Of a stretch of DNA of 64,000 bases, positions 53,621-62,896 are shown one piece after another (within the stretch, counting starts at the first letter, position 1; each line of letters starts with the position of its first letter). The notes below the pieces were generated by a model. The model was given only the letters and a program-made list of their open reading frames with translations, was not told where the DNA came from and made no database searches. Origin of the DNA: UMGS1251 sp036666555 (GTDB lineage: Bacteria; Bacillota; Clostridia; Lachnospirales; Lachnospiraceae); assembly GCA_036666555.1 (NCBI GenBank), contig JAVWVS010000012.1:1-64000 (forward strand), in the 5' to 3' direction. Made by a program: the position numbers and the translations under genes.

Positions 53621-54346
53621 ATGCAGATTTACAAAACAATCAACTACGAAGACATGAGCCGCAAAGCAGCTAACCTCATTTCCGCTCAGGTAATTATGAA
53701 ACCGAACTGTGTGTTGGGACTGGCTACCGGCTCCACACCCATTGGTACCTACAAAGAATTAGTGAAACGTTATGAAAAAGGAGATTTAGATTTTTCAAAA
53801 GTGATCACGGTAAATTTAGATGAGTACAAAGGCCTTCCCAGAGAAAATGACCAAAGCTATTTTTATTTTATGCACGAGAATTTATTTAATCATGTAAACC
53901 TGGATCCTGCCAATTCTTATCTGCCAGATGGTACAAAAGCAGATGCCGCAGAAGAATGTCAGAATTACGAATCACTGATTCAATCTTTTGGTGGTCAAGA
54001 CCTACAACTTCTTGGTCTGGGACACAATGGTCACATCGGATTTAATGAACCAAGTTCTGAATTTGAAAAAATTACACATTGTGTGGACTTACAGCCAAGT
54101 ACCATTGAAGCCAATAAACGATTTTTCGCTTCTGTAGAGGATGTTCCAAAACAAGCATATACCATGGGTATCAAAACCATTATGCAGGCAAAGAAAATTC
54201 TGGTAGTAGTAAGTGGTGCAGACAAAGCAGCTATTGTAAAACAAGCATTTTTCGGACCGGTTACACCGGATGTTCCTGCATCCATTCTTCAGCTTCATAA
54301 TGATGTTACCATTGTTGGGGATGAAGCCGCATTAAGCCAAATTTAA
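53621..54346 (+). CDS. nagB: glucosamine-6-phosphate deaminase
   Basis: A 241-residue enzyme converting glucosamine 6-phosphate to fructose 6-phosphate and ammonia. Family motifs: GLATGSTPIGTY, VNLDEYKGL, and LLGLGHNGHIGFNEP with the catalytic Asp/His region. Length is typical. It follows GAAAGGAGC and precedes a terminator. Confidence 0.95.
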   Translation: MQIYKTINYEDMSRKAANLISAQVIMKPNCVLGLATGSTPIGTYKELVKRYEKGDLDFSKVITVNLDEYKGLPRENDQSYFYFMHENLFNHVNLDPANSYLPDGTKADAAEECQNYESLIQSFGGQDLQLLGLGHNGHIGFNEPSSEFEKITHCVDLQPSTIEANKRFFASVEDVPKQAYTMGIKTIMQAKKILVVVSGADKAAIVKQAFFGPVTPDVPASILQLHNDVTIVGDEAALSQI

Positions 54347-54364
54347 TCAGACTTTTCACCATTA

Positions 54365-54396
54365 AAAAAGCAGGTTTCCTCAGGAACCTGCTTTTT
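54365..54396. terminator. bidirectional rho-independent terminator
   Basis: AAAAAGCAGGTTTCCT pairs with AGGAACCTGCTTTTT around a one-base loop between convergent nagB and the alcohol dehydrogenase gene. Confidence 0.8.
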
Positions 54397-54397
54397 C

Positions 54398-55567
54398 TTA
54401 TCGATAGGAATTTTCATAAATTTCCAGACAATCTTCATCTAATAGTGGCGCCGGATCTACTTCGAACAGACCACCCATGGTTTCTCTTGCCTCTTTTACA
54501 AATATTTCTAATTCTTCTCTTTCAATTCCATATTCTGACATCTTTAAATGATACACACCACATTCTTTTTGAAGTTCTACCAATGCGTCCACAAAATCCA
54601 TCGGTTCTTTTGCATCCTGTACACCAATTGCTTTGGCCATATCAACCATGCGTTGATCACATACTCCAGACTTGGCATAATGTGTATAGTAAGCCTCACT
54701 AATCATAATCAGACCTGCTCCATGAGGAAGTTTTGGATGATATGCAGACATAATGTGCTCTAAAGAATGTTCCGAGGTACATCCGGATGTTGATTCCACC
54801 ATTCCCGCAAGGGTATTCGCCAAAGCAATGGCTTCCCTTGCTTCTATATCTTTTCCGCTTGCTACTGCCTGCTCCAGATTCCCGCCAATCAGTTCTATGG
54901 CTTTTAGTGCATACATATCACTCAGTGGATATGCGGTATTATTTAGATATCCTTCTGTACTGTGAAACAATGCATCAAATCCCTGATACGCCGTCAGATT
55001 CTTAGGCACTGTTACCATTAATTCCGGATCTACCACCGATAGTACCGGAAACGTTTGATCATATCCAAATCCAATTTTTTCATTGGTTTCTTCTTTCGTC
55101 GTTACCATCCAGGGATCTGCCTCTGTTCCCGTTCCTGCTGTTGTGGTAATTGCAATGACCGGAAGAGGATTCTGCTTCACGGGCATCTCTTTTCCGCTGC
55201 CACCACTTATATAATCCCAGAAATCTCCCGGATTCGTTGCCATCACTGCAATTGCTTTCGCAGCATCTATACTGCTGCCGCCACCTAATCCAATAACAAA
55301 ATCACATTGTTGTTCTTTGGCATATTGGGCACCTTCCATTACATGGCTCTTTACTGGATTGGGAAGAATTTTATCATAAACAACAGATGGAACTCCCGCC
55401 AATTTTAATTGGTCTTCTACCCGCTTCAAATACCCATTCTCCCTTGTAGATTTTCCTGAAGAAATCACAATCAGCGCTTTTCTTCCGGGCATTTTCTCCT
55501 TATGGAGATTCCCAAGTTGTCCTCTTCCAAATAAAATCTTTGTGGGAATAAAATAATTAAAATTCAT
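54398..55567 (-). CDS. iron-containing alcohol dehydrogenase
   Basis: A 389-residue group III alcohol dehydrogenase. NAD(P)-binding GGGSSIDAAKAIAV (about 96-109) and metal ligands in the C-terminal half (SEHSLEHIMSAYHPKLPHG) are present. Substrate could be an alcohol or aldehyde such as butanol or 1,3-propanediol. The gene stands alone, with the neighbouring gene on its left convergent and on its right divergent. Confidence 0.9.
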   Translation of the reverse strand: MNFNYFIPTKILFGRGQLGNLHKEKMPGRKALIVISSGKSTRENGYLKRVEDQLKLAGVPSVVYDKILPNPVKSHVMEGAQYAKEQQCDFVIGLGGGSSIDAAKAIAVMATNPGDFWDYISGGSGKEMPVKQNPLPVIAITTTAGTGTEADPWMVTTKEETNEKIGFGYDQTFPVLSVVDPELMVTVPKNLTAYQGFDALFHSTEGYLNNTAYPLSDMYALKAIELIGGNLEQAVASGKDIEAREAIALANTLAGMVESTSGCTSEHSLEHIMSAYHPKLPHGAGLIMISEAYYTHYAKSGVCDQRMVDMAKAIGVQDAKEPMDFVDALVELQKECGVYHLKMSEYGIEREELEIFVKEARETMGGLFEVDPAPLLDEDCLEIYENSYR

Positions 55568-55705
55568 GTTACTTCCTCCTGTTGTTATATTCTTATCTAC
55601 TTCTAATTATCATAATCAATTCCTTTTTCCGTACAGTCATTCAAATAAGCAACTGCATCTCTTTCTCCATTTTATCACATTCTTCAGAAAATAACAGAGC
55701 TTCGT

Positions 55706-55734
55706 TTGACTTTTTTCTATTTCAAGGGTAAAAT
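55706..55734 (+). promoter_or_regulatory. sigma-A-type promoter for the SGNH hydrolase
   Basis: TTGACT (55706-55711), 17 nt, TAAAAT (55729-55734), 45 nt before the ATG at 55780. Confidence 0.6.
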
Positions 55735-55779
55735 ATGGCTATTCCACACCTTAGACTTCAAACCCAAAGGAGATTCCAC

Positions 55780-56415
55780 ATGAATAAACGCTTTGTATAT
55801 AACCCCCGTCTTTTAAAAAACACCATCCATGTAGCTTGTGTAGGCGATAGCATCACCTACGGCTATACCTTGCTGCCACGCAGAAAGAAATGTTACCCTA
55901 CCAAGTTGCAAAAAATGCTTGGAAAACGATATTTAGTTGGCAATTTTGGTGTCACCGGAGCCACTTTGCAAACTCATGGAAATAAACCCTATTCCAAAAG
56001 TCGAAATTTTAAATACAGCACACAGTTCCTACCCCATATCGTCATCCTTATGCTAGGTACCAATGATTCCAAAATGATCAATTGGAGGGGTGTAGATGCC
56101 TTTCGCTGTGATTACCTCGATTTGATTGCACATTACCGCTCATTACCTTCCTGCGCCCAAATCTACTTGATGACTCCTGCCACTTCTTATCTGCAGGATA
56201 CGGTCAACCCCTTTCCATCTACCATTTCAGAATCTGTGATTGAGGAAATTACCAAAGAAGTCCTACAAATAGCCACTGAACAGAAGCTTCCCTGTATCGA
56301 CATTCATGAACTCACTCATGCACATCCAGAATATTTTCTCTTAGATGGGATTCATCCCAACGCCAATGGTGCACTTGCCATTGCAAAAGAGGTATATTTA
56401 GCTCTCCGTCACTGA
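55780..56415 (+). CDS. SGNH/GDSL hydrolase
   Basis: A 211-residue esterase-like protein with catalytic Ser24 in CVGDSITYG (block I), Gly/Asn oxyanion residues (NFGVTGATL, LMLGTNDSK) and the block V DGIHPN with Asp/His. No signal peptide. The ATG at 55780 (MNKRFVYN) follows AAAGGAG by 8 nt. Natural substrate unknown; acetyl-sugar esterase is one option. The last 18 nt overlap the convergent serine hydrolase gene. Confidence 0.85.
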   Translation: MNKRFVYNPRLLKNTIHVACVGDSITYGYTLLPRRKKCYPTKLQKMLGKRYLVGNFGVTGATLQTHGNKPYSKSRNFKYSTQFLPHIVILMLGTNDSKMINWRGVDAFRCDYLDLIAHYRSLPSCAQIYLMTPATSYLQDTVNPFPSTISESVIEEITKEVLQIATEQKLPCIDIHELTHAHPEYFLLDGIHPNANGALAIAKEVYLALRH

Positions 56416-58215
56416 TGGCTCCTGAGTTGATTCTGTGACTAATACTCCGTGTGTTACCGGTCGAATAATATCATCTGCCACAATTTGAATCAATTCCATA
56501 CCACCTTTTTCTTTTAAACCATTCATAATAAAATTACTCTTTTCCTGTGCAGTCACCATATCCAGACCACTCATAATCACTTGTTTGCCCGGAGTCTCAT
56601 CCCAGTACACTTCCATCTCTTTCAAATCTTTGGAAAAATGAATTTTCAGTAATCTTCTGGATGCTTCTTCTAAAAATGCAATCTTTATCTTTAATACGAT
56701 ACACTTATCTTCATCCAACGCAGCTTTCCCCTGCACTGCAATGCAGTAAGGTTCCCCATGTTCTACAATCTCCGTAACTACTGCCTCGGAAAACCCCACA
56801 CAAAATCGATGCTCTTGATCTCCTTCTCCAAACCGCATCCATAATCTTCCCTCTTGATATTCAAAATCGATCCGAGCGATTCCATCTGCAAAATTATTAT
56901 GAAACACCTGCATCAGCAAAGGAAATATTCCTGCTTTTTGTTGTGTCATCTGATAAGAATTCCCGTCTAGTTCTGACAAATCTATCCGATCATTACGACG
57001 GAAAAAGCTTCGCTTCCCTTTTTTTCCGGTCCGCCAACCTCCTTGTTGAATACACGGTCTCTGCATGTCTCCCATAGAAAGTTTCCTTTCCAAAGCCCGT
57101 AATTTAGAATATGCATAAGGATTTTCATCCAACTGTGCCGACGGCTTTAAATCCCTTTCAAAATAAGTTTCTATGATTTCCCGCATTCTTCCATTTTGAA
57201 AAAATTCATGATTGCCCGCATAGGTCATGAGCACCATCTGAAGATCCGGATACACCAAAATATTTTGACCCAGCATTCCGTTATAATTAAAACTACCTTC
57301 TCGTTTTCCCATCCAAATCTGATAGCCGTAACTATTGCCACCTTGCTCTAAAAGTCCCTCTGACTGCTTAGTGACAGAGGCTTCTACCCATTCTTCCGGC
57401 AAAATCTGTTCACCTTTCCAGTTTCCTTTTTGCAGGTATAGCTGTCCTAACTTTGCAGCATCTTCTGCACACAAAAATAACCCCCATCCACCTTTGGTGA
57501 TTTTCTGGGGACTGGTCTCCCAAAATACTTTTGTGATGCCAAGAGGTTCCCATAGTCTTGGCTCTAAATATTCCATCATACTCTGTCCGGTAAGCTCCGT
57601 AACAATTGCCGACAGCATATAAGAATTCATGCTATTATATTCAAATCCGGTTCCCGGAGTATCATGCACCGCCGATTCTAAAAATCCCTTTGTCCACTCA
57701 TTTCCCCAAATAATGCCCGCCTCATTAAAGCTGACATTACTGGTCATATTCAGCAGATGTTTCACCGTAACATCCCGCTGTCGAATCGCTCCCAAAATAT
57801 TCTTTCTTTTTCCAAAAATATCAATCACACGATCCTCTAAGGAAAGTTTTCCCTCTTCTATCAGCATGCCAATGGCCATTCCCGTAATGCTCTTGCAAAG
57901 AGAATGGGTGATATGCCACATTCCTTTGGGATAGGGTGCAAAGCTGCATTCACTAATTACTTTTCCGTTCTTTAGAACCATCATATGATGCATATCCATC
58001 TTCTCATCCTCTGACAATTCCTTCAAGAACTGATAAAGTAGCTCCGATGAGACTCCTTGGGTCTCCGGCGCCGTCCGCTCCAAAGGTTGCTCGTATTCTT
58101 CCTCTTTTGGAAAGGAAGGTTTCTGTGGCACATACTCTACTTTATTGACACTACCGGTTTTCTTGCTCAGCAGCCCCCATATCAGTTCTATCATTGCAAA
58201 ATAATCTTTTGCCAT
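56398..58215 (-). CDS. serine hydrolase, beta-lactamase-related, with long C-terminal domain
   Basis: A 605-residue protein. The N-terminal half carries the class C beta-lactamase motifs Ser105-Leu-Cys-Lys108 and Tyr193-Asn-Ser195. The C-terminal half (about 360-605) contains an unfamiliar domain after a Lys/Arg-rich stretch. No signal peptide was seen, so a cytoplasmic esterase or peptidase is more likely than a beta-lactamase. The ATG at 58215 (MAKDYFAM) is 6 nt closer than a TTG and has GGAGAGGG upstream. It follows the short kdpD by 86 nt. Confidence 0.8.
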   Translation of the reverse strand: MAKDYFAMIELIWGLLSKKTGSVNKVEYVPQKPSFPKEEEYEQPLERTAPETQGVSSELLYQFLKELSEDEKMDMHHMMVLKNGKVISECSFAPYPKGMWHITHSLCKSITGMAIGMLIEEGKLSLEDRVIDIFGKRKNILGAIRQRDVTVKHLLNMTSNVSFNEAGIIWGNEWTKGFLESAVHDTPGTGFEYNSMNSYMLSAIVTELTGQSMMEYLEPRLWEPLGITKVFWETSPQKITKGGWGLFLCAEDAAKLGQLYLQKGNWKGEQILPEEWVEASVTKQSEGLLEQGGNSYGYQIWMGKREGSFNYNGMLGQNILVYPDLQMVLMTYAGNHEFFQNGRMREIIETYFERDLKPSAQLDENPYAYSKLRALERKLSMGDMQRPCIQQGGWRTGKKGKRSFFRRNDRIDLSELDGNSYQMTQQKAGIFPLLMQVFHNNFADGIARIDFEYQEGRLWMRFGEGDQEHRFCVGFSEAVVTEIVEHGEPYCIAVQGKAALDEDKCIVLKIKIAFLEEASRRLLKIHFSKDLKEMEVYWDETPGKQVIMSGLDMVTAQEKSNFIMNGLKEKGGMELIQIVADDIIRPVTHGVLVTESTQEPSVTES

Positions 58216-58301
58216 AAACAACCCTCTCCTTCCATTTCTCTTCCACTTATACTATATCCATTTTACTATGAATGTAGCACTTGGTAAAGACAGAATTTAC
58301 A

Positions 58302-60104
58302 TTACCGGTGACTGCTCAAAAAACGTCCCAGTACCAGTGCTGTTTCATTTAGCATGGCCGTTAAAAGTCCATACTCAAAAGAAGGAATCTCTCTGCGCTC
58401 CTCTAACACAATGCCTACTACCGCAAATACTTTTTCATGGTCTTGTATCGGTAAGTAGATGGCTTTGGCTCCCGGCAAGGTACTGGTGCAGGCACCCGCC
58501 CGATGATGGTTATGGATGACCCACTGTGCCACTGCCCGTTCGGTGGTGATAATGTAATCTTTCATCTCGCCTTTTTTCATTCCCATTTTGGGAAATACTT
58601 TCGGACCAATCATTTTTCCACTTCTTTGTATGTAAATCAGCACCGGTAGATTAATCAGCTTCAAGGTCTGATTTGCCATTTCCTCTAATACTTCGTCTAC
58701 ATTTTTTGCCCGGCGCAATTTCCTACTATGCTCTAATAGCAATTCTGTCCGGTAGGCTTTTTTTGCGCTTTCCCTATTTTGCTTTTGCAATCGTTCTGTC
58801 AAAGAAAAACCCAATAATGCCACCAGAAACATCACTAGAAAGGTAACCGGATAACTTCTTCCATAAGCTTGGAAACTAAAGTAGAGCACTGTAAAAAAGG
58901 AACCAATTGCAGTACTGGCCACAATCCGTGCTACGGTTTTTAAAGTGTTTTTCCCGGTCAGTTTTTCTACATATGCATGTGTTCCATGAACCTTTTTGTG
59001 TTCCTGATAAGGTTTTGATGGTTCCCCATCCGGAATGATATAGGTATCCAAAGCCGGTGCATATTTCGTCAACCGCTCCACCACTGTTCCTTTTTTACTT
59101 CCAAAATAATTTTTATGATTTGCCCTTCCGATAACCACTTTGGATACATTACTGACTTTCGCATATTCGGCAATCTGAAAGGCAATGTCTTCCCCATATA
59201 TCGTTGCAATTTTGGCACCCAAATCACGGGCCAACTGTAAATTGGCTTCCAGAAGCCGCTTTCTGTCTGGTTCCGCATTTTGCATTTCCGGCGTTTCCAC
59301 ATATAGTGCTGTAAATTCTCCATGAAAAGCGTAGGCAAGCCTCGATGCGGTGCGAATGACCTTGGCATTCGTAGGGGAAGCAGAAACGCAAGTAAGAATA
59401 TGTTCTCCCACAAAATATTCCCGGGACACCGCCGGATGTTCCTCTTCCGCAAGACGATTGACTCGGTCTGCCATTCTTCTTAGGGCAATTTCCCGCAGTG
59501 CAATTAATTTTTCCTTGGCAAAAAAATTCTCCATGGCCCGTTCTGCCTGCCCTCTTTTGTACACCTTTCCTTCCCGTAAACGCTGCAGTAAATCATCCGG
59601 TTCTATATCCACAAGTTCCACTTGGAATGCTTTATCAAAGACTCTGTCCGGAATTCGTTCCCTGACCCTGATTTTTGTAATTCCCGTTATCAAATCATTC
59701 AGACTTTCCAGATGTTGAATATTGACAGTGGTATAAACATTGATTCCCGCTTTCAAAAGTTCCTCAATATCTTGATAACGCTTGCGATGACGGCATCCTT
59801 GCGCATTGGTATGTGCCAGTTCATCCACAAGCAAAATATCCGGATGGCGTGCCATGCACCCATCCAGATTCAGTTCTTTGAGATGAATTCCTTTATAAGC
59901 AATGAGCATCGGCTCCACCTGTTCTATACCACCGCTCATGGTAATCGTCTCCGGTCTCTCATGGGGTTCAAGATACCCAGCTGCCACATCCACCTTTTGA
60001 TTTTGCAGTGCATGTGCTGCTTCCAGCATCGCATATGTTTTCCCAACACCTGCTGCGTATCCAAGAAAGATCTTTAATTTTCCTTTTTGCTCTTCCATAC
60101 TCAT
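58302..60104 (-). CDS. kdpD: KdpD-like sensor lacking a histidine kinase domain
   Basis: A 600-residue protein, against about 900 for full KdpD. Domains in order: KdpD N-terminal domain with P-loop GYAAGVGKT (15-23) and DELAHTN (about 95); universal-stress-like domain (about 230-370); a membrane part of DUF4118 type (about 400-445, at most two to three helices); GAF-like domain (about 470-600). It ends in SSHR with a stop codon at 58302 and there is no HisKA or HATPase domain, nor kdpE, downstream. It is 16 nt after kdpC. It may control Kdp by binding c-di-AMP, as the USP domain does elsewhere. Start codon could also be the ATG two codons later. Confidence 0.85.
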   Translation of the reverse strand: MSMEEQKGKLKIFLGYAAGVGKTYAMLEAAHALQNQKVDVAAGYLEPHERPETITMSGGIEQVEPMLIAYKGIHLKELNLDGCMARHPDILLVDELAHTNAQGCRHRKRYQDIEELLKAGINVYTTVNIQHLESLNDLITGITKIRVRERIPDRVFDKAFQVELVDIEPDDLLQRLREGKVYKRGQAERAMENFFAKEKLIALREIALRRMADRVNRLAEEEHPAVSREYFVGEHILTCVSASPTNAKVIRTASRLAYAFHGEFTALYVETPEMQNAEPDRKRLLEANLQLARDLGAKIATIYGEDIAFQIAEYAKVSNVSKVVIGRANHKNYFGSKKGTVVERLTKYAPALDTYIIPDGEPSKPYQEHKKVHGTHAYVEKLTGKNTLKTVARIVASTAIGSFFTVLYFSFQAYGRSYPVTFLVMFLVALLGFSLTERLQKQNRESAKKAYRTELLLEHSRKLRRAKNVDEVLEEMANQTLKLINLPVLIYIQRSGKMIGPKVFPKMGMKKGEMKDYIITTERAVAQWVIHNHHRAGACTSTLPGAKAIYLPIQDHEKVFAVVGIVLEERREIPSFEYGLLTAMLNETALVLGRFLSSHR

Positions 60105-60120
60105 CCTCGCCTACCTATTT

Positions 60121-60759
60121 TTACAGCATTCCCATTTTTTTCGCAATCTCCACATTGGTTCTTAGCACATTCACTTTTTCTTCTCCGTAGATTCCAAGTA
60201 CCTTGTGTTCCGTGTTATTCTTGACAATGTCTTTCACTTCTTCCTGAGACAATCCGGACGCTTTTGCCACTGCACTTACCTGTACCTGGGCTGCTTGTGG
60301 ACTGATATGTGGATCCAGTCCCGAACCGGATGCGGTCAATAAATCTGCCGGAATCTCTTCTTCCTTCACACCCGGGTGTGTAGCCAAAAACTCCTTCCTA
60401 TCTTTCTTGACACGTTTTTCCAATTCCGGATTGGTTGCACTATAGTTAAAACTTCCGGAAGCAACTCCGCCATAGGCCATGTTTCCATCTTTATCCGGAA
60501 TTAAGTCTTCTTTGGTATAAGTATTGTACTGCACCGAAGAAATTCTACCTTTAAAAAAATAGTCTTTGGTAAACTGCTGACCAACGAATACCGACCCCAC
60601 TGCTTTTCCATTTACTTCCATGAGGTTTCCATTGGCTTGTTTGGAAAAAAGCAACTGGCTGGCTCCATTCAGTGCCAACGGATAAAGGACTGCACATAAC
60701 AGAAGTAACGCACCCGTCAGAATCGCCGCTTGTTTTAGTTGTTTTAAAAAAGATTTCAT
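60121..60759 (-). CDS. kdpC: potassium-transporting ATPase subunit KdpC
   Basis: A 212-residue subunit with one N-terminal membrane helix (about 9-31) and the conserved extracytoplasmic region (SGLDPHISPQAAQVQ, VNVLRTNVEIAK-like C-terminus). It helps KdpB-KdpA coupling. It follows kdpB by 55 nt. Confidence 0.95.
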   Translation of the reverse strand: MKSFLKQLKQAAILTGALLLLCAVLYPLALNGASQLLFSKQANGNLMEVNGKAVGSVFVGQQFTKDYFFKGRISSVQYNTYTKEDLIPDKDGNMAYGGVASGSFNYSATNPELEKRVKKDRKEFLATHPGVKEEEIPADLLTASGSGLDPHISPQAAQVQVSAVAKASGLSQEEVKDIVKNNTEHKVLGIYGEEKVNVLRTNVEIAKKMGML

Positions 60760-60814
60760 AATTACCTCCTCATCCGCACCTAATTGGCGGATGCATCTTC
60801 TATCTTTACTATAT

Positions 60815-62869
60815 TTACATTCCCATCAATGCTAGTGCCGGGGAAATGAGCATATCAATGATTTTAATTCCCACAAATGGCACTATCACGCCACCCAGTC
60901 CATAGATGGACATATTTTTTAACAGCATTTTTTCAGAACGCATCGGTTTGTATTGCACTCCCCGCATGGCTATGGGAATCAAGCAGGGAATGATAATGGC
61001 ATTGAATATCAGTGCGGATAAAATAGCACTAAAAGGCGTCGCCAGCTTCATAACATTAAGCAACTGCATCTGTGGAATAATCAGTGTGAACATGGCCGGA
61101 ATAATCGCAAAATATTTTGCTACGTCATTGGCAATACTAAAAGTAGTAAGTGCCCCCCTTGTAATCAGCAACTGCTTTCCGATTTCTACCACTTCCAGAA
61201 TCTTGGTCGGATCCGAATCCAAGTCTACCATATTCGCCGCCTCTTTTGCCGCTGTAGTTCCACTGTTCATTGCAATTCCTACATCTGCTTGTGCAAGCGC
61301 CGGTGCATCATTGGTTCCATCTCCGGTCATTGCCACAATTTTACCTTCGGCCTGTTCTTTTTTAATTTCCGCGATCTTATCCTCCGGCTTACATTCGGCT
61401 ATAAAATCATCTACCCCTGCTTCTTTGGCAATCGTTGCTGCCGTTAACGGATTATCTCCGGTACACATCACCGTTTTAATTCCTATTTCACGAAGTCTTG
61501 CAAAACGTTCTGCCAATCCCTTTTTCACCGTATCCTTTAAGTAAATCACCCCATAGATGACATTTCCTGCACATACCGTAAGAGGTGTCCCACCCAGATG
61601 AGATATCTGTGCCACAATTTCTTCCAAATCCTTTGGTATGACACCACCTGCTTCTTCTACATACCTCTTAATTGCCTCCGAAGCACCTTTTCTGACCCAT
61701 GTACCATCTGGCAGATTCACCCCACTCATTTTTGTCTGTGCGGTAAATTCAACAAATTCCATTTGTATACCCAAACTTTCATTGATTTTCGTATCTAACG
61801 TTCTTCCTAGTTCCACCACGGATTTTCCTTCCGGTGTCAGATCCCCAAGGGAGCACATCACGCTATAATCTACTAAATCTTCCTTTTGTATTCCTTTTAC
61901 CGGAATGAAATCTGCTGCCAGACGATTGCCATATGTAATGGTCCCTGTCTTATCCAGCATCATGGTATCCACATCCCCACAGGCTTCTACCGCTTTTCCG
62001 GACATTGCAATCACATTGAATCGGGTCACTCGGTCCATTCCTGCAATTCCGATGGCGGATAACAGACCTCCGATAGTGGTTGGAATCAAGCATACCATGA
62101 GTGCAATCATGGTGGATATAGGAATATTGACTCCCGCATACTGCGCAAATGGATACAAACACACAACTACGATCAGAAATATAATGGTAAGCCCTATCAA
62201 TAATATATTAAGTGCGATTTCATTGGGGGTTTTTTGTCTGGATGCACCCTCGACCAATGCAATCATTTTATCCAGAAAGGATTCTCCCGGCGCAGATGTA
62301 ATTTCTATCTTTAACCAGTCACTAACAACGGTGGTGCCTCCTGTGACCGAAGAAAAATCACCTCCCGATTCTCTGGTGACCGGTGCGGATTCTCCTGTAA
62401 TTGCAGATTCATCTACGGATGCAATTCCTTCTACAATCTCTCCATCATTGGGAATCAACTCTCCTGCTTTCACCAGTACTATATCACCTTTTTTTAATTC
62501 AGAAGCGTTTCGCATCTCCTCGGTTCCATCGTTTCTCAACACTCTTGCAGTCGTATCCTTCTTTGTCTTTTTTAAGGACGCCGCCTGCGCTTTTCCTCTT
62601 CCTTCCGCTACTGATTCTGCAAAATTGGCAAATAAGACCGTGATAAACAAGATTAGCATCACAATTACATTATACGCCCTGAGATTGGCTGCATCTCCAA
62701 ATACCGTTGGCCAAATGGTCAAAAGCACCGTAATGAAAAAACCAATTTCGACTACAAACATCACCGGATTTTTCACCATATATCGAGGGTCCAACTTTTG
62801 GAACGCTCCTATCATAGAACTTTTCAAAATATCCTGTGTAATAAATTTCGTTTTTGTTTTTTTAGACAT
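60815..62869 (-). CDS. kdpB: potassium-transporting P-type ATPase subunit KdpB
   Basis: A 684-residue P-type ATPase. Phosphorylation site DKTGT (Asp near 306), TGES actuator loop, and GDGTNDAP hinge are all present. It energises K+ uptake through KdpA. Seven membrane helices are expected. Standard kdpABC order on the minus strand. Confidence 0.97.
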   Translation of the reverse strand: MSKKTKTKFITQDILKSSMIGAFQKLDPRYMVKNPVMFVVEIGFFITVLLTIWPTVFGDAANLRAYNVIVMLILFITVLFANFAESVAEGRGKAQAASLKKTKKDTTARVLRNDGTEEMRNASELKKGDIVLVKAGELIPNDGEIVEGIASVDESAITGESAPVTRESGGDFSSVTGGTTVVSDWLKIEITSAPGESFLDKMIALVEGASRQKTPNEIALNILLIGLTIIFLIVVVCLYPFAQYAGVNIPISTMIALMVCLIPTTIGGLLSAIGIAGMDRVTRFNVIAMSGKAVEACGDVDTMMLDKTGTITYGNRLAADFIPVKGIQKEDLVDYSVMCSLGDLTPEGKSVVELGRTLDTKINESLGIQMEFVEFTAQTKMSGVNLPDGTWVRKGASEAIKRYVEEAGGVIPKDLEEIVAQISHLGGTPLTVCAGNVIYGVIYLKDTVKKGLAERFARLREIGIKTVMCTGDNPLTAATIAKEAGVDDFIAECKPEDKIAEIKKEQAEGKIVAMTGDGTNDAPALAQADVGIAMNSGTTAAKEAANMVDLDSDPTKILEVVEIGKQLLITRGALTTFSIANDVAKYFAIIPAMFTLIIPQMQLLNVMKLATPFSAILSALIFNAIIIPCLIPIAMRGVQYKPMRSEKMLLKNMSIYGLGGVIVPFVGIKIIDMLISPALALMGM

Positions 62870-62896
62870 TTTTCTTTGATTCCTCTCTATTGATTT

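Noticed and set aside
61905..62879. 324-residue frame on the plus strand
   Set aside because: It is antisense to kdpB, has no ribosome site and no recognisable motif.
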